Positions 1 to 8,400 of a stretch of 64,000 nt of DNA are shown piece after piece. Made by a program: the position numbers and the translations under genes. This DNA comes from Armatimonadota bacterium (GTDB lineage: Bacteria; Armatimonadota; Fimbriimonadia; Fimbriimonadales; Fimbriimonadaceae): the NCBI GenBank assembly GCA_025360125.1, contig JANYCU010000013.1:1-64000 (forward strand). The letters run 5' to 3'. The notes under the pieces were generated by a model. The model saw nothing but the letters and a program-made list of their open reading frames with translations, did no database searches and had not been told where the DNA came from. How positions within the stretch are numbered: the first letter of the stretch is position 1; the number at the start of each line of letters is the position of its first letter.

Positions 1-1
1 A

Positions 2-2668
2 GGCAGAATTACTAAGACCGACGACCCGCTTGCCTACCGCACGACTTATCAGTACGATACGGCTGGCAACCGAACCACGATTATTAACGCCCTAGGTTAT
101 ATCTCGTCGATGGTTTACGATGCGAGCCAAAACATGACCGCGAGCATCGATCCACTTGGACGAAGAACAAGCTTCACTTATGACTCGTTTGGACAACGAT
201 TAACCAGCCAGGATCCAAGAGGACTAACGACTTCGTTCCAATACGACTCCACCGGGAACCAAACGACATTAACCCATTCAGACGGCAGTGTCGTCACTCA
301 AACCTTTGATACCTTTGGAAGACAATTAACCTCGACCGATCCGCTCGGACGGACGACGAGTTACGGTTATGACGTTGCCGACCACGTCGTTTCCATCACA
401 AATGCCGCGGGAGAAATGTCGCGAACGATTTACGACACGTGTCTGCCTACGGTTAAGATCACTCCGATGGATCATCGAACCACGATGACCTACGGTCGGT
501 TCGCAAATGTCCTCACCACTCAAGACCCGCTGGGTAATGTCTGGACTCAAACTTATGACAAAATGGGCTACCAAACGTCTACCATTGATCCGCTTGGTAG
601 GACCAACACGATGGTCTACAATGTCGCCAAGCAACGCACTGCCAGCCAAGATGCTCTAGGCTACATTACCAGCTACGCTTATGACAATGCTGGACGCCCA
701 AACGGGGTGCAAGATGCCCTTGGCAATCGATCGACAACTATTTACGATGCACGCGATGCTGTAGCCTCGCAAGATGCCATAGGCAATCGAACCACCCAAA
801 CCTATGATGCTATCAGGCGGAAGACTGTGACAATTTCCTCCCTTGGAATTGCACAAACTACAATTTATGACGCCTCCAATCAAGTATCCGCAACTATCGA
901 CGCACTCGGGTATCGGACCACGAATACATACAATGCAAACAGTTCACAGATTGAGGTGCAAAGTGCGAATGGAAATCGATCAACTACGGTTTATTCGTCA
1001 AATTCAAATAGGACCATTGCTACTAACGATGCACTTGGCTTTACCATATCCTACACCTATGATGTTGGGGGACAGACGCTTTCGACACAAAACGCATTGG
1101 GATATTACTATTCAAGTTCATACGATCTCGCAGGTCGGCTGAGAACTACGATCGACTCTCTCGGGGCAACAACTACATTCAGCTATGATGCTGACGGCCG
1201 TCAGCAATCTGTACAAAACGCGCTGGGCCGTACGTCTACATCTATCTACGACCAAGTGGGCCGAATGGTCGGAGGCATGAATGCTCTTGGCAATATCTGG
1301 ACAAGCGTTTACGACAATGCTGGTCAAGGAGTTGCCAGCGTTACACCACTCGGCTATCGGTCCACTTCTACTTATGACGGAAAGGGACAAACTCAAACTT
1401 CGCAAAATGCGCTTGGATATGTCGGCACTTTTGCGTACGATCCAGTCGGCAACATGTGCGGATATCAGAATGCAAACGGTAATTGGACGACTACTGTCTT
1501 TGACTCAGTTCGCAGAGACACAGCCGAAATAGATTCCCTTGGACTCGTTAAGACTTATACATACGATTCCGACGGTCGCCGAGTCGAAATACTGGACCCA
1601 CTAGGAGGTCGAATCACTATGGTTTACAGTCCACGTGGTGAACAATTAGCGATCAGTAACCAGACTGGATTCATTACTTCAAATACTTACGGTTCCGTCG
1701 GTGAGACTATAGCTAAACGGTCTGCCGACGGCGATGTGACTACATACCTCTACGACGCTCTGACGAGGCGCACGAACTCTCTGTATGCCGATGGCACAAG
1801 AACCTCGCTCGTATTCGATAGTGTGGGTAGCCTAGTCCAAGCCGAGGATTTCTGTGGGAAAACGACCTTCAGTTATGACTCGCGCCAGTTTGTGACCGGA
1901 AAAACCGATCCAGGAGTCATTGTTCAAAGTTACTTGACGAACAGTGTAAATCAAAGAACAAATTTGATAGAGCCGGGAGGATCTGTGCGAACCTTTACCT
2001 ACGATTCGTTGAGCCGTTTATCAGTCTTTCAGGCTCCCGACGCCTTGTTGACGACTTACCAATACGACCTAGATTCTCGAATGACTACTTCAATCTATGG
2101 GTCTGGACTCAAGCGAGCGCTCGGAGTCGATGGAGAGGGGCAAATCCTGTCGAAAACAGACCGAGACGGATCTGGCGTAATACTACAGGCGATGACGTTT
2201 TGCTATGACCAAATTGGAAACCGAACGGTGATCGTCGATGGGGACAATTTGACGACGTACGGCTATGACGCGAAGAGTCGATTGATATCTGATGTCACTA
2301 GTGGAACCAACGCCCATAGCTATGCCTACTCGTATGATTCGGTCGACAACCGTCTGACCAGTAATGAATCCGGTGTGATAGGCACATGGATGTACGACCT
2401 GTCTGGACGAATTACAACGAGCATAGCTGGGGCGGATATCACTACATATTCTTATGCCCCAAATGGCAATCTTACAGTCACTCGCAATGGCAATAATGTT
2501 ATTACAATGACTTACGATAAGGAGAACCGGATGAGTGTTCACAATGAGGGAGCCGTGTTTACAACCTACGCCTATGCTTATGACGGTCTCAAACGCAATG
2601 AACGGAATGGGTCTTCAATTACAACCTTAGTCTGGGATGGTAGCAGCTATGTTGGAGAAGTGAGGTAA
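2..2668 (+). CDS. RHS/YD-repeat core protein, 5' end outside window
   Basis: The reading frame is open from base 2 with no stop, so the gene begins before the window; 888 residues are visible. They consist almost wholly of YD repeats of about 20-22 residues of the pattern YDxxGRxxxxxDxLGxxTTxxYD. In RHS proteins such repeats form a hollow beta cocoon that encloses a C-terminal domain. The frame ends with LVWDGSSYVGEVR and a TAA stop whose last A is the first base of the ATG of the next gene (TAATG). In intact family members this point continues directly into the DGEI...DALGS segment, so the core and its tip are genetically split here. The final repeats lack the hyperconserved tip and DPxG motif because these lie in the next gene. 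Family assignment is secure; whether the two pieces are made separately or joined by frameshifting is not known. Confidence 0.93.
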   Translation, partial: GRITKTDDPLAYRTTYQYDTAGNRTTIINALGYISSMVYDASQNMTASIDPLGRRTSFTYDSFGQRLTSQDPRGLTTSFQYDSTGNQTTLTHSDGSVVTQTFDTFGRQLTSTDPLGRTTSYGYDVADHVVSITNAAGEMSRTIYDTCLPTVKITPMDHRTTMTYGRFANVLTTQDPLGNVWTQTYDKMGYQTSTIDPLGRTNTMVYNVAKQRTASQDALGYITSYAYDNAGRPNGVQDALGNRSTTIYDARDAVASQDAIGNRTTQTYDAIRRKTVTISSLGIAQTTIYDASNQVSATIDALGYRTTNTYNANSSQIEVQSANGNRSTTVYSSNSNRTIATNDALGFTISYTYDVGGQTLSTQNALGYYYSSSYDLAGRLRTTIDSLGATTTFSYDADGRQQSVQNALGRTSTSIYDQVGRMVGGMNALGNIWTSVYDNAGQGVASVTPLGYRSTSTYDGKGQTQTSQNALGYVGTFAYDPVGNMCGYQNANGNWTTTVFDSVRRDTAEIDSLGLVKTYTYDSDGRRVEILDPLGGRITMVYSPRGEQLAISNQTGFITSNTYGSVGETIAKRSADGDVTTYLYDALTRRTNSLYADGTRTSLVFDSVGSLVQAEDFCGKTTFSYDSRQFVTGKTDPGVIVQSYLTNSVNQRTNLIEPGGSVRTFTYDSLSRLSVFQAPDALLTTYQYDLDSRMTTSIYGSGLKRALGVDGEGQILSKTDRDGSGVILQAMTFCYDQIGNRTVIVDGDNLTTYGYDAKSRLISDVTSGTNAHSYAYSYDSVDNRLTSNESGVIGTWMYDLSGRITTSIAGADITTYSYAPNGNLTVTRNGNNVITMTYDKENRMSVHNEGAVFTTYAYAYDGLKRNERNGSSITTLVWDGSSYVGEVR

Positions 2669-3693
2669 TGGGACTTTCAACCGCTTATTACACCGTCGAT
2701 GGAGAAATTATCGGGGAGTCTACAAATGGACTTCGGCTCGACTATCTGACCGATGCCCTTGGCTCAGTAACTGCGAAAGTAGACCAGACCGGAGCAGTCA
2801 CCTCAACTGCTCGGTACAAACCCTATGGCGATAAACTGGTTGGCTCAATATATACCTTTGGTTGGGTTGGTGCCTACGGATATCGAATCTCAGCAGGTGG
2901 TATATATATTCGAAATCGAACATATGCGTCAGGAGCTGCACGGTGGGGAACCAGAGACAAATTATGGCCAAATGAGTCGCCATATGGCTATGTCTTTGAT
3001 AATCCGATTGTACGCATCGATTATAATGGTCTTAGTCCAACATTGACAAGGACCCGAATAAAATCTAAAACTTTTACGGACGCAGACACCGAGCCTAAAT
3101 GTGGCAATTATGCAGTTAGCTGGAAATTCAAAGTAGCAGATAAGACGAAGCTTAATGGGTGGCTAGTTCAGTGGTTAACCACGATGCGATTTCAAGCAAA
3201 CTGCGGTGAAGAACTCACCGATATTGGTTGCGGCTCCTTCTTTGAAGTTTGGATGGTCAAAGATGGTGAAGTTTATACTCCTGGAGCTGCATATCTCGGC
3301 AACGGGTTTGTTCCATGGGAAAGCTTGCCTCTTGATGATACTTGGAGTGATATCCGTGGCGGGAAATGTAAATTCGGCAGAGAGGTGACTACGGGCTTCT
3401 TAACGTTTGAACCAGACGACACGGTAAATCCATTCCATAATGATTCTGCTAACGAATGGCTGGGAAGACACAATTTCAAGAGAGGGCAACTGTGTAATCC
3501 AAAGGGACTAGTTTCAAAAACCTATGTTTCGAAAGATTGGTCAGCCTACGGATCCTTTGCTGATGATTGGGGATGTTGCAAGAAGGTAGGTACGTGCTCC
3601 GAGGATAGTCTTTGTGACCTATGCCCCACGGTAGGAAAGTGTAATCCGAAAGACGATTGGAATGTTTACCCGAATGACCCAGTATGGATATGA
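2668..3693 (+). CDS. RHS tip plus cysteine-rich C-terminal domain (cassette 1)
   Basis: 341 residues. Residues 1-125 are the conserved end of an RHS cocoon: VDGEIIGES, DYLTDALGSVTAKVDQTG, ARYKPYG, IYIRNRTY, ARWGTRDKLWP and a closing IDYNGL. The last motif replaces the usual DPxGL of RHS self-cleavage (IDPSG in the cassette at 4730). Residues 130-341 form a variable domain with many cysteines, ending in a cluster around CCKKVGTCSEDSLCDLC. It shares GWLVQ, FFEVWMVKDGEVYTPG and NEWLGRHNF with the cassette 2 domain. The start ATG overlaps the stop of the core gene by one base, so translation is probably coupled. The domain could be a toxin, or simply an exported Cys-rich extension; I do not recognise its activity. 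Confidence 0.85.
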   Translation: MGLSTAYYTVDGEIIGESTNGLRLDYLTDALGSVTAKVDQTGAVTSTARYKPYGDKLVGSIYTFGWVGAYGYRISAGGIYIRNRTYASGAARWGTRDKLWPNESPYGYVFDNPIVRIDYNGLSPTLTRTRIKSKTFTDADTEPKCGNYAVSWKFKVADKTKLNGWLVQWLTTMRFQANCGEELTDIGCGSFFEVWMVKDGEVYTPGAAYLGNGFVPWESLPLDDTWSDIRGGKCKFGREVTTGFLTFEPDDTVNPFHNDSANEWLGRHNFKRGQLCNPKGLVSKTYVSKDWSAYGSFADDWGCCKKVGTCSEDSLCDLCPTVGKCNPKDDWNVYPNDPVWI

Positions 3694-4286
3694 ATAGTAT
3701 GATATTAGTGACACTTAGACCGATCAATCTCAACGAATTTCCTTCACCCGTGGAACTTCGCCGTATTTTATTAGACAAGGACTCTTTGGCTACATATAAG
3801 GCTCGCATTGTAAGTGGTAACAAGACTCTGATTCGCCTTTTTTCCATGAGCCGTGTATCACGATTAAAGGAAATTTCTACTTGGTGCAAACAAATAAGAA
3901 CACGCCATTTAGAATTGCAAGCGAAAGGCCTTATGAATGATTACGACTTAAACTTGCTTCGGTACGATCTGGGAAAGCTGGACATTGTCTTTATAAATGA
4001 TTTTGGACGATCCTTCTTTCATTCAAGCAATTGGCTGTACGAGTTATACAACGTCAAACTCAGTGCAAATGGATCCATTGCAAGCCTTTCCGTTCCATCG
4101 TCATTGCCGGTCTTCACAAAACAGAGATCTGGTGCACCGATTGAACCGACACTAGCATCGTTTTCCACTCCGTTTTCTGAAGTGAGTACTTCGTTTTGGA
4201 AGTGGGTTGAATCCGATTTTTCTGGCCCAGTTCCGAGGGAAATGACAGTTAAGAGATTATGGAGCATAACATCAGGTAAAAAATAG
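3690..4286 (+). CDS. Partner (possible immunity) protein of RHS cassette 1
   Basis: 198 residues, no signal peptide and no membrane segment, so probably cytoplasmic. The chosen ATG overlaps the stop of the tip gene as ATGA; an in-frame ATG two codons earlier (3684) is also possible. It is homologous to the partner gene of cassette 2: both have an SP motif followed by a conserved LIR/LVR..F stretch, W..xIRxxH near residues 65-75, and a C-terminal PxEMT motif. A small gene overlapping the end of an RHS C-terminal domain is the usual position of an immunity gene, and the pairing of two related tips with two related partners supports that. Function is inferred from position only. Confidence 0.7.
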   Translation: MNSMILVTLRPINLNEFPSPVELRRILLDKDSLATYKARIVSGNKTLIRLFSMSRVSRLKEISTWCKQIRTRHLELQAKGLMNDYDLNLLRYDLGKLDIVFINDFGRSFFHSSNWLYELYNVKLSANGSIASLSVPSSLPVFTKQRSGAPIEPTLASFSTPFSEVSTSFWKWVESDFSGPVPREMTVKRLWSITSGKK

Positions 4287-4619
4287 GACGCTGCGACAAA
4301 TGGGGCATTTTGTTGACGCAGGTGGTCGGCTGCGCCATTGGACCGTATGGATGGCGAGTCCTACGGAGTTGAGAGTCTATTCAAGGTGAGGGAAGGAACA
4401 ATGATCGAAGCAGGTGCAAAGGATAGTTTTAAAAGATGCCGTTCTCAGTCAAGTCATTTGGCTTTTTGTGATATCGCGGCCGCTACCAGCGATGCTGGCG
4501 AGCAGGTGACGGTGTCGCAAAATGCATTTAAAAGTCGAAACACTCAAATCTTTGAAGCCATCGGGCGAAGAATGGACTCGGCACTATCGATGGATTTCAT
4601 CAATAAAACAAGCCACTAC

Positions 4620-4729
4620 TTGGGCTGGATTCACTCAATCGCGGCACTACCTTTGCGTACAATCCACGCAGAACTGGATTCGGCCACCCTGGTTTGGGAT
4701 GGCGGCACCTATGTTAGAGAAGTTAAATA
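4620..4729 (+). pseudogene. Degraded remnant of an RHS core, upstream of orphan tip
   Basis: Only the last stretch of an RHS core survives. TTFAYN, a YD-repeat fragment at about 4645, is in a different frame from the LVWDGGTYVREVK ending at 4730, so at least one frameshift lies between them. The open frame that runs back to 4338 gives no RHS-like or other recognisable sequence. Its first part contains a relic of the intergenic palindromic repeat seen at 7182 (GAGTTGAGAGTCTA near 4368), so I do not believe it is a real gene as a whole. The TAATG overlap with the next gene is preserved. Confidence 0.6.
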
Positions 4730-5743
4730 ATGGGACTATCGACCGCTTACTACACCGTCGAGGGAGAAATTGTCGGGGAGTCTACAAACGGAATTCGGCT
4801 TGACTATTTAACCGATGCCCTAGGCTCTGTCACGGCTAAAGTTGACCAAACTGCAACTGTCGTCTCTACAGCTAGATACAAGCCATATGGAGGGAATCTA
4901 GCTGGTGCTGATTACACATTTGGATGGGTCGGAAGTCTTGGATATCGAAAATCTGCCAATAGTAGCTCACCAATGTATATTCGAAATCGATCATATTTGA
5001 CGCAGACATCGAAATGGTTGACTGTCGACTCGGTGTTCCCGGTTCAGCCGGCTTATGGTTATTGTCAGGCAAATCCGATAACACATATTGATCCGAGCGG
5101 GGAAGAATGGACAGTCCACCGTCATCTTTACAAGAAAGTGTTTTGGCCTCCAGTCTGTGCGCAATACGATATATTTTGGAGTTTCAGCATCATTCCACAA
5201 AATGCCAGTTCAAGAGGTTGGTTGATACAAAAGGTATTTAATGGTGCTTCCGGAGAATCATGCGTCCCAGGTGGTGACCCTGTTGAAGCCTGTTTGCCCC
5301 CCAGCTACTATGAAGCATGGCTTGTGGTTGATGGTATACCGTACACGCCAAGCAAAGACGTCCAGGGCCAATGGAAACCTATCCCCGCGAAAGATAATTG
5401 GGCCAATCCTGGCTATCCGTGCTCTTGGGGACATGTTTATGTGAGAGGGGAGCTCAAATTTGTGCCCGATCTGACCGCATCACCCAAGGGCAGTAACGAT
5501 TGGCTGAGCCGTCATGGTTTTACAAAGAATTCGAAAAATCCATGCTCTCTGGCACTTCCATCAACGTCGAATTATAGTCCGCAAACAGGTGGCACGTCTT
5601 GGGGTGGATTGGCTGTATTAACAGACGAATTTGCTTGCTGCGCCAGGGAAAAACGTCTTTGTTCAAAAAGGCTTACCAACTGTAAGTGCCAATATGAAGG
5701 TCCATGTTACGAAGACAACCCAAGACTGGAACCGCAAACATGA
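4730..5743 (+). CDS. Orphan RHS tip plus cysteine-rich C-terminal domain (cassette 2)
   Basis: 337 residues. The first 125 are nearly the same as the tip of cassette 1 (VEGEIVGES, DYLTDALGSVTAKVDQT, ARYKPYG) and close with THIDPSG, so here the DPxG motif is kept. The remaining 210 residues are a diverged version of the same Cys-rich domain: GWLIQ, YYEAWLVVDGIPYTPS, NDWLSRHGF, then CC and C-rich sequence to the end. There is no intact RHS core upstream, only a short remnant, so this is an orphan tip of the kind created by cassette duplication. It could replace the resident tip by recombination across the near-identical 125-residue segment. The start overlaps a stop as TAATG, exactly as in cassette 1. 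Confidence 0.85.
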   Translation: MGLSTAYYTVEGEIVGESTNGIRLDYLTDALGSVTAKVDQTATVVSTARYKPYGGNLAGADYTFGWVGSLGYRKSANSSSPMYIRNRSYLTQTSKWLTVDSVFPVQPAYGYCQANPITHIDPSGEEWTVHRHLYKKVFWPPVCAQYDIFWSFSIIPQNASSRGWLIQKVFNGASGESCVPGGDPVEACLPPSYYEAWLVVDGIPYTPSKDVQGQWKPIPAKDNWANPGYPCSWGHVYVRGELKFVPDLTASPKGSNDWLSRHGFTKNSKNPCSLALPSTSNYSPQTGGTSWGGLAVLTDEFACCAREKRLCSKRLTNCKCQYEGPCYEDNPRLEPQT

Positions 5744-6402
5744 TAATCCTACCAATTTATATAATGACTTTAGATTTAAGTATTTTGGAGCGCTTAGCAT
5801 CGCCAACATACCTCGTTGCACAAATTCGGGTCAGCCATTCCGCTATATACCGGACGGAGTTGGTAAGATCTCGGACTCTTGTTCGCCACTTTACCTCCCT
5901 TCCCAAACAACTCAGGCAGCAATTATTTGCCGCTTGGATCAGGGAAATACGGCAAACACATGCAAAAATGGAAAAGAAGTTACCACGCGAGCCAGGCCTT
6001 ACAAAGGGTCCCACGTACTGGACTTTTATGGCTTCCGCCACAAATGCCAAGACTGATGTCACCAAACTCGACGCTTTACTTGACGCTTGCGGCCGTCCAA
6101 CCATTTTTCATACTAGAAGCGAATTGAGACGGATTTATCAGGTTAAGAATTCTTGGGAGGAAACCTTTGATCCTCCAATAAGGACGATTAAGACTCCAAA
6201 TGGTTTACGAGGTTCTACGGGCATAGGCGAATGCTGGTTACCTTCTTTTGATGCATTTTATGCAAGCGAATGCAAAGTATTATTCGCCTGGGCAAGCCGT
6301 GGTTTAAGAGGCAAAATGCCTCCAGAAATGACTTTCGATCTGATGATGGACAAAGTCCAAAGTGCTATCGAGGCAAAAAGCAAACAGAAGGCGATCCACT
6401 AG
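5740..6402 (+). CDS. Partner (possible immunity) protein of RHS cassette 2
   Basis: 220 residues from the ATG that overlaps the tip stop as ATGA; a longer form from 5704 is open but would overlap the tip gene by 40 bases. It is related to the partner of cassette 1: an ASP motif, then LVRHF, AAWIREIRQTH, and a C-terminal AWASRGLRGK followed by PPEMTFD. It is basic in the middle part and has no export signal. Divergence from partner 1 parallels the divergence between the two C-terminal domains, as expected of cognate pairs. Immunity function is inferred from context only. Confidence 0.7.
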   Translation: MIILPIYIMTLDLSILERLASPTYLVAQIRVSHSAIYRTELVRSRTLVRHFTSLPKQLRQQLFAAWIREIRQTHAKMEKKLPREPGLTKGPTYWTFMASATNAKTDVTKLDALLDACGRPTIFHTRSELRRIYQVKNSWEETFDPPIRTIKTPNGLRGSTGIGECWLPSFDAFYASECKVLFAWASRGLRGKMPPEMTFDLMMDKVQSAIEAKSKQKAIH

Positions 6403-6511
6403 TAATGTCTGAAAGACATCTGGTCTCTCAATTGGAGGAGATTTTGACAGCCTTCCAGAGACGTCCGTAGATTCAGAATTGCCACGTTGAACCTATTAAT
6501 ATCTCGTTTAC

Positions 6512-6551
6512 ACCGAGAGGGTTGGGGGTTCGAGCCCCTCATCGCCCACCA
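6512..6551 (+). other. tRNA-like 3' end fragment, possible attachment-site scar
   Basis: The sequence contains a T-arm: a GGGGG stem, a TTCGAGC loop and a CCCTC stem. It is followed by a seven-base ATCGCCC strand, A and CCA, which is the 3' end of a tRNA (or tmRNA) with encoded CCA. The matching 5' acceptor strand GGGCGAT and the rest of a cloverleaf are absent from the preceding 100 bases. It is therefore a fragment, not a gene. Such 3' ends are left where an integrative element used a tRNA or tmRNA gene as target, and it lies directly after the RHS cassettes. No integrase gene is visible. Confidence 0.5.
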
Positions 6552-6637
6552 CTATTTTAGGTTCAAAATAGTACTACGCAGGTCAAACGAACAATCGTTC
6601 CAAAGGTTCGGTCTCTCAAACGCCAAGGAATTAGCCG

Positions 6638-7099
6638 GTGATAGATTCAAAACCATTTCCTCAATACGTGACTCACTCGTCTGCCCAAAGTAGGACACTG
6701 GGGGCACAGCTTGACCGCATGATGGGTGGGAAAACACCCGCAGAACTCATTAGCAATCCGGAGATATTTCCAAAATTGATGAAAGGACTTTGGCATAATT
6801 TGCCCTGCCTAACCGATGAGAGCGTGTTGCTCTGCCTGCCCTTTTACTTCAACATTAACGGACCTAATAGCGCATACACTGCAGATTCTCCTGACTTGCC
6901 TGCGGATTGGCAGCTAAATGAAGATTACGCCTATAGGCTGTTAATGATGATTAGCTGCCATGCCGAGTCATTTCACGTCCTCCAAAACTTAGACCAAAAC
7001 GAACGACGGATGTTAACCGACCTGTTTAAAATATTTGAGGAAGAAACCGAACAGTCCTTTGAACCAGTCCTCAAACTTGTCAACGAATCACTCACGTGA
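6638..7099 (+). CDS. Hypothetical protein, small acidic
   Basis: 153 residues from a GTG; the next in-frame ATG (6719) would give about 126 residues and is an alternative start. The protein is acidic, without signal peptide or membrane segment. It has an alpha-helical look from residue 95 (YRLLMMISCHAESFHVLQNL). I recognise no family. It stands alone between the tRNA fragment and a palindromic-repeat region, in accessory DNA following the RHS locus. It could be an orphan immunity-type protein, but nothing in the sequence shows this. Confidence 0.5.
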   Translation: MIDSKPFPQYVTHSSAQSRTLGAQLDRMMGGKTPAELISNPEIFPKLMKGLWHNLPCLTDESVLLCLPFYFNINGPNSAYTADSPDLPADWQLNEDYAYRLLMMISCHAESFHVLQNLDQNERRMLTDLFKIFEEETEQSFEPVLKLVNESLT

Positions 7100-7370
7100 A
7101 CGGCCAGCCACGGTGTGGCATTTTGATGTTGTGTTCAAAATACAAGGTTGACGGAGAGCCTAGGCGGGAACACTCTCGTGGCATGCTTAGCCGACCACTA
7201 CGCAGTTGAGAGTCTAAGCATGAACAAGATCAATGGCCAGCGTGGGCTGGCTAGCCGTCACATATGGCGAGTGGCCTGTTTAGCCGACAGTGTGCGTAGC
7301 TCGGATCAGGCTTGCCATATGTGACGGGCGGCGGTTCGGATCCTCACCCACCCGCACCTATCGAGCTAGA
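7100..7370. repeat. Non-coding stretch with two palindromic REP-like elements
   Basis: No gene is seen here. The stretch holds an inverted repeat with CATGCTTAG/CTAAGCATG arms (7182-7222) and a larger one with 14-bp perfect arms CCGTCACATATGGC / GCCATATGTGACGG (7255-7327). Both contain the word TTAGCCGAC inside or next to the arms. Related words recur at 4368, 8401 and 10697, so this is a small dispersed palindrome family. It probably forms stem-loops in read-through transcripts. Confidence 0.6.
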
Positions 7371-7794
7371 ATGACCATCCAAGACCAAATCGAAACCTAC
7401 ATCGCCAGCCAACCCGAACCCAAAACGCGGTGAAATGGTGGACCTCCATGAGCGCATTCAGCAAATATCGCCCCACAGCAAATTGTGGTTCCTCGACGGC
7501 ACGGACGAAAACGGAAAAACCGTCTCGAATCCCAACATCGGCTACGGGTTCTACACCATCTCATACGCCAACGGAACAACCAGAGACTTCTACCAAATTG
7601 GATTGAGTGCAAACACCAGCGGAATCTCCGTCTATATCCTAGGCATCGAAGACAAGAAATATTTGGCCGAGACATACGCCAAAGATTTGGGCAAAGCCAC
7701 CGTGACCGGATATTGCATCAAGTTCAAATCGCTGAACGATATCAACCAGGACGCCCTCGAAGCTGCCATACGATTCGGTTTCGAAAATAGCTGA
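7371..7794 (+). pseudogene. DUF1801 family protein, broken by one-base frameshift
   Basis: An ATG at 7371 starts MTIQDQIETYIASQPEPK and then stops at TGA, while the rest of the protein (MVDLHERIQQISP onward, 119 residues) continues in the next frame from 7435. Removing one A from the AAAA run just before 7424 joins the two parts as EPKRGEMVDLHERIQ. This matches the typical DUF1801 opening, in which an EPKR-type motif is followed by a LH.. helix. The second part has the family's FYTISYANG and FYQIGLSANTSGISVYILG strands. DUF1801 proteins are small YdhG/frataxin-like folds of unclear function. The shift may be a real mutation or a homopolymer error; the 3' part alone could still be made from 7435. 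Confidence 0.7.
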
Positions 7795-7807
7795 GTAAAA
7801 CCTGCAA

Positions 7808-8308
7808 TCAGGCCGTGGCAGAAATCAGCGAATTGGCCGATGTATTGATGCGCCGGGCAATTTTCGAATATGCCTCGTCCGCATAGCCGTGGTCCTTAAG
7901 TGATTCCTCAAGCAGCTCAGTGATGTCCGGATTTCCAAGCTCAATGGACCACGCTAGCAGTGTTCCGTAAGCACATATCCCGTAATGCTCATTTCGCTGA
8001 GCACTGACGATAATGGCGGCGTCAAGCGTTGCCCCGTGTGTCTGCCCAGTCAATTGGAGATCAGCCTCTTCCACGAGACATTTCGCCGATTTACATACTT
8101 TTCCTGTCGGGCGAAATCCACCTTGCTTAGCAACCTGCTCCAAGCGCTTAAGGTAAAGCTGCGTTCGCTCGATCTGTACTTTAATGGTTTCTCTTAGCTT
8201 GTCATTCGACGCAGCCTTCAGTAGTTTTGGCATCAAACGCAAGAATCGCTTCTCAGCGTTATAAGTGAGCTTCACCGTTACCTCAAATAAATCATGCAGA
8301 TTTTCCAT
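7808..8308 (-). CDS. DUF892 (YciE/YciF-type) ferritin-like protein
   Basis: 166 residues starting MENLHDLFEVTVKLTYNAEKRF, the typical opening of DUF892 proteins (LxDLFxxxLxxxYxAExxxL). These form a four-helix ferritin-like bundle linked to stress responses in other bacteria. Helix 3 carries the conserved ...ATLDAAIIVSAQRNEHYGICAYG stretch, with E and H residues placed like ferritin metal ligands. Length fits the family. The gene stands alone, convergent with the DUF1801 remnant. Metal binding is known for relatives, not shown here. Confidence 0.85.
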   Translation of the reverse strand: MENLHDLFEVTVKLTYNAEKRFLRLMPKLLKAASNDKLRETIKVQIERTQLYLKRLEQVAKQGGFRPTGKVCKSAKCLVEEADLQLTGQTHGATLDAAIIVSAQRNEHYGICAYGTLLAWSIELGNPDITELLEESLKDHGYADEAYSKIARRINTSANSLISATA

Positions 8309-8400
8309 AGAATCCCTACCTGTTTGGACTCCGAAACCTTGTGTGCCATCTCAATTTGTTTTTTACATGAGGCTTTCTACCTTGCTCGGCGACCACTGAA

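Noticed and set aside
110-2668. Antisense and alternative-frame open frames within the RHS core
   Set aside because: Long repetitive genes give such frames by chance; none has a start signal or a family pattern.
4338-4620. A 130-residue protein upstream of the orphan RHS tip
   Set aside because: It has no RHS-like sequence until its last residues, and includes part of an intergenic palindrome repeat; it is a chance frame through a remnant.
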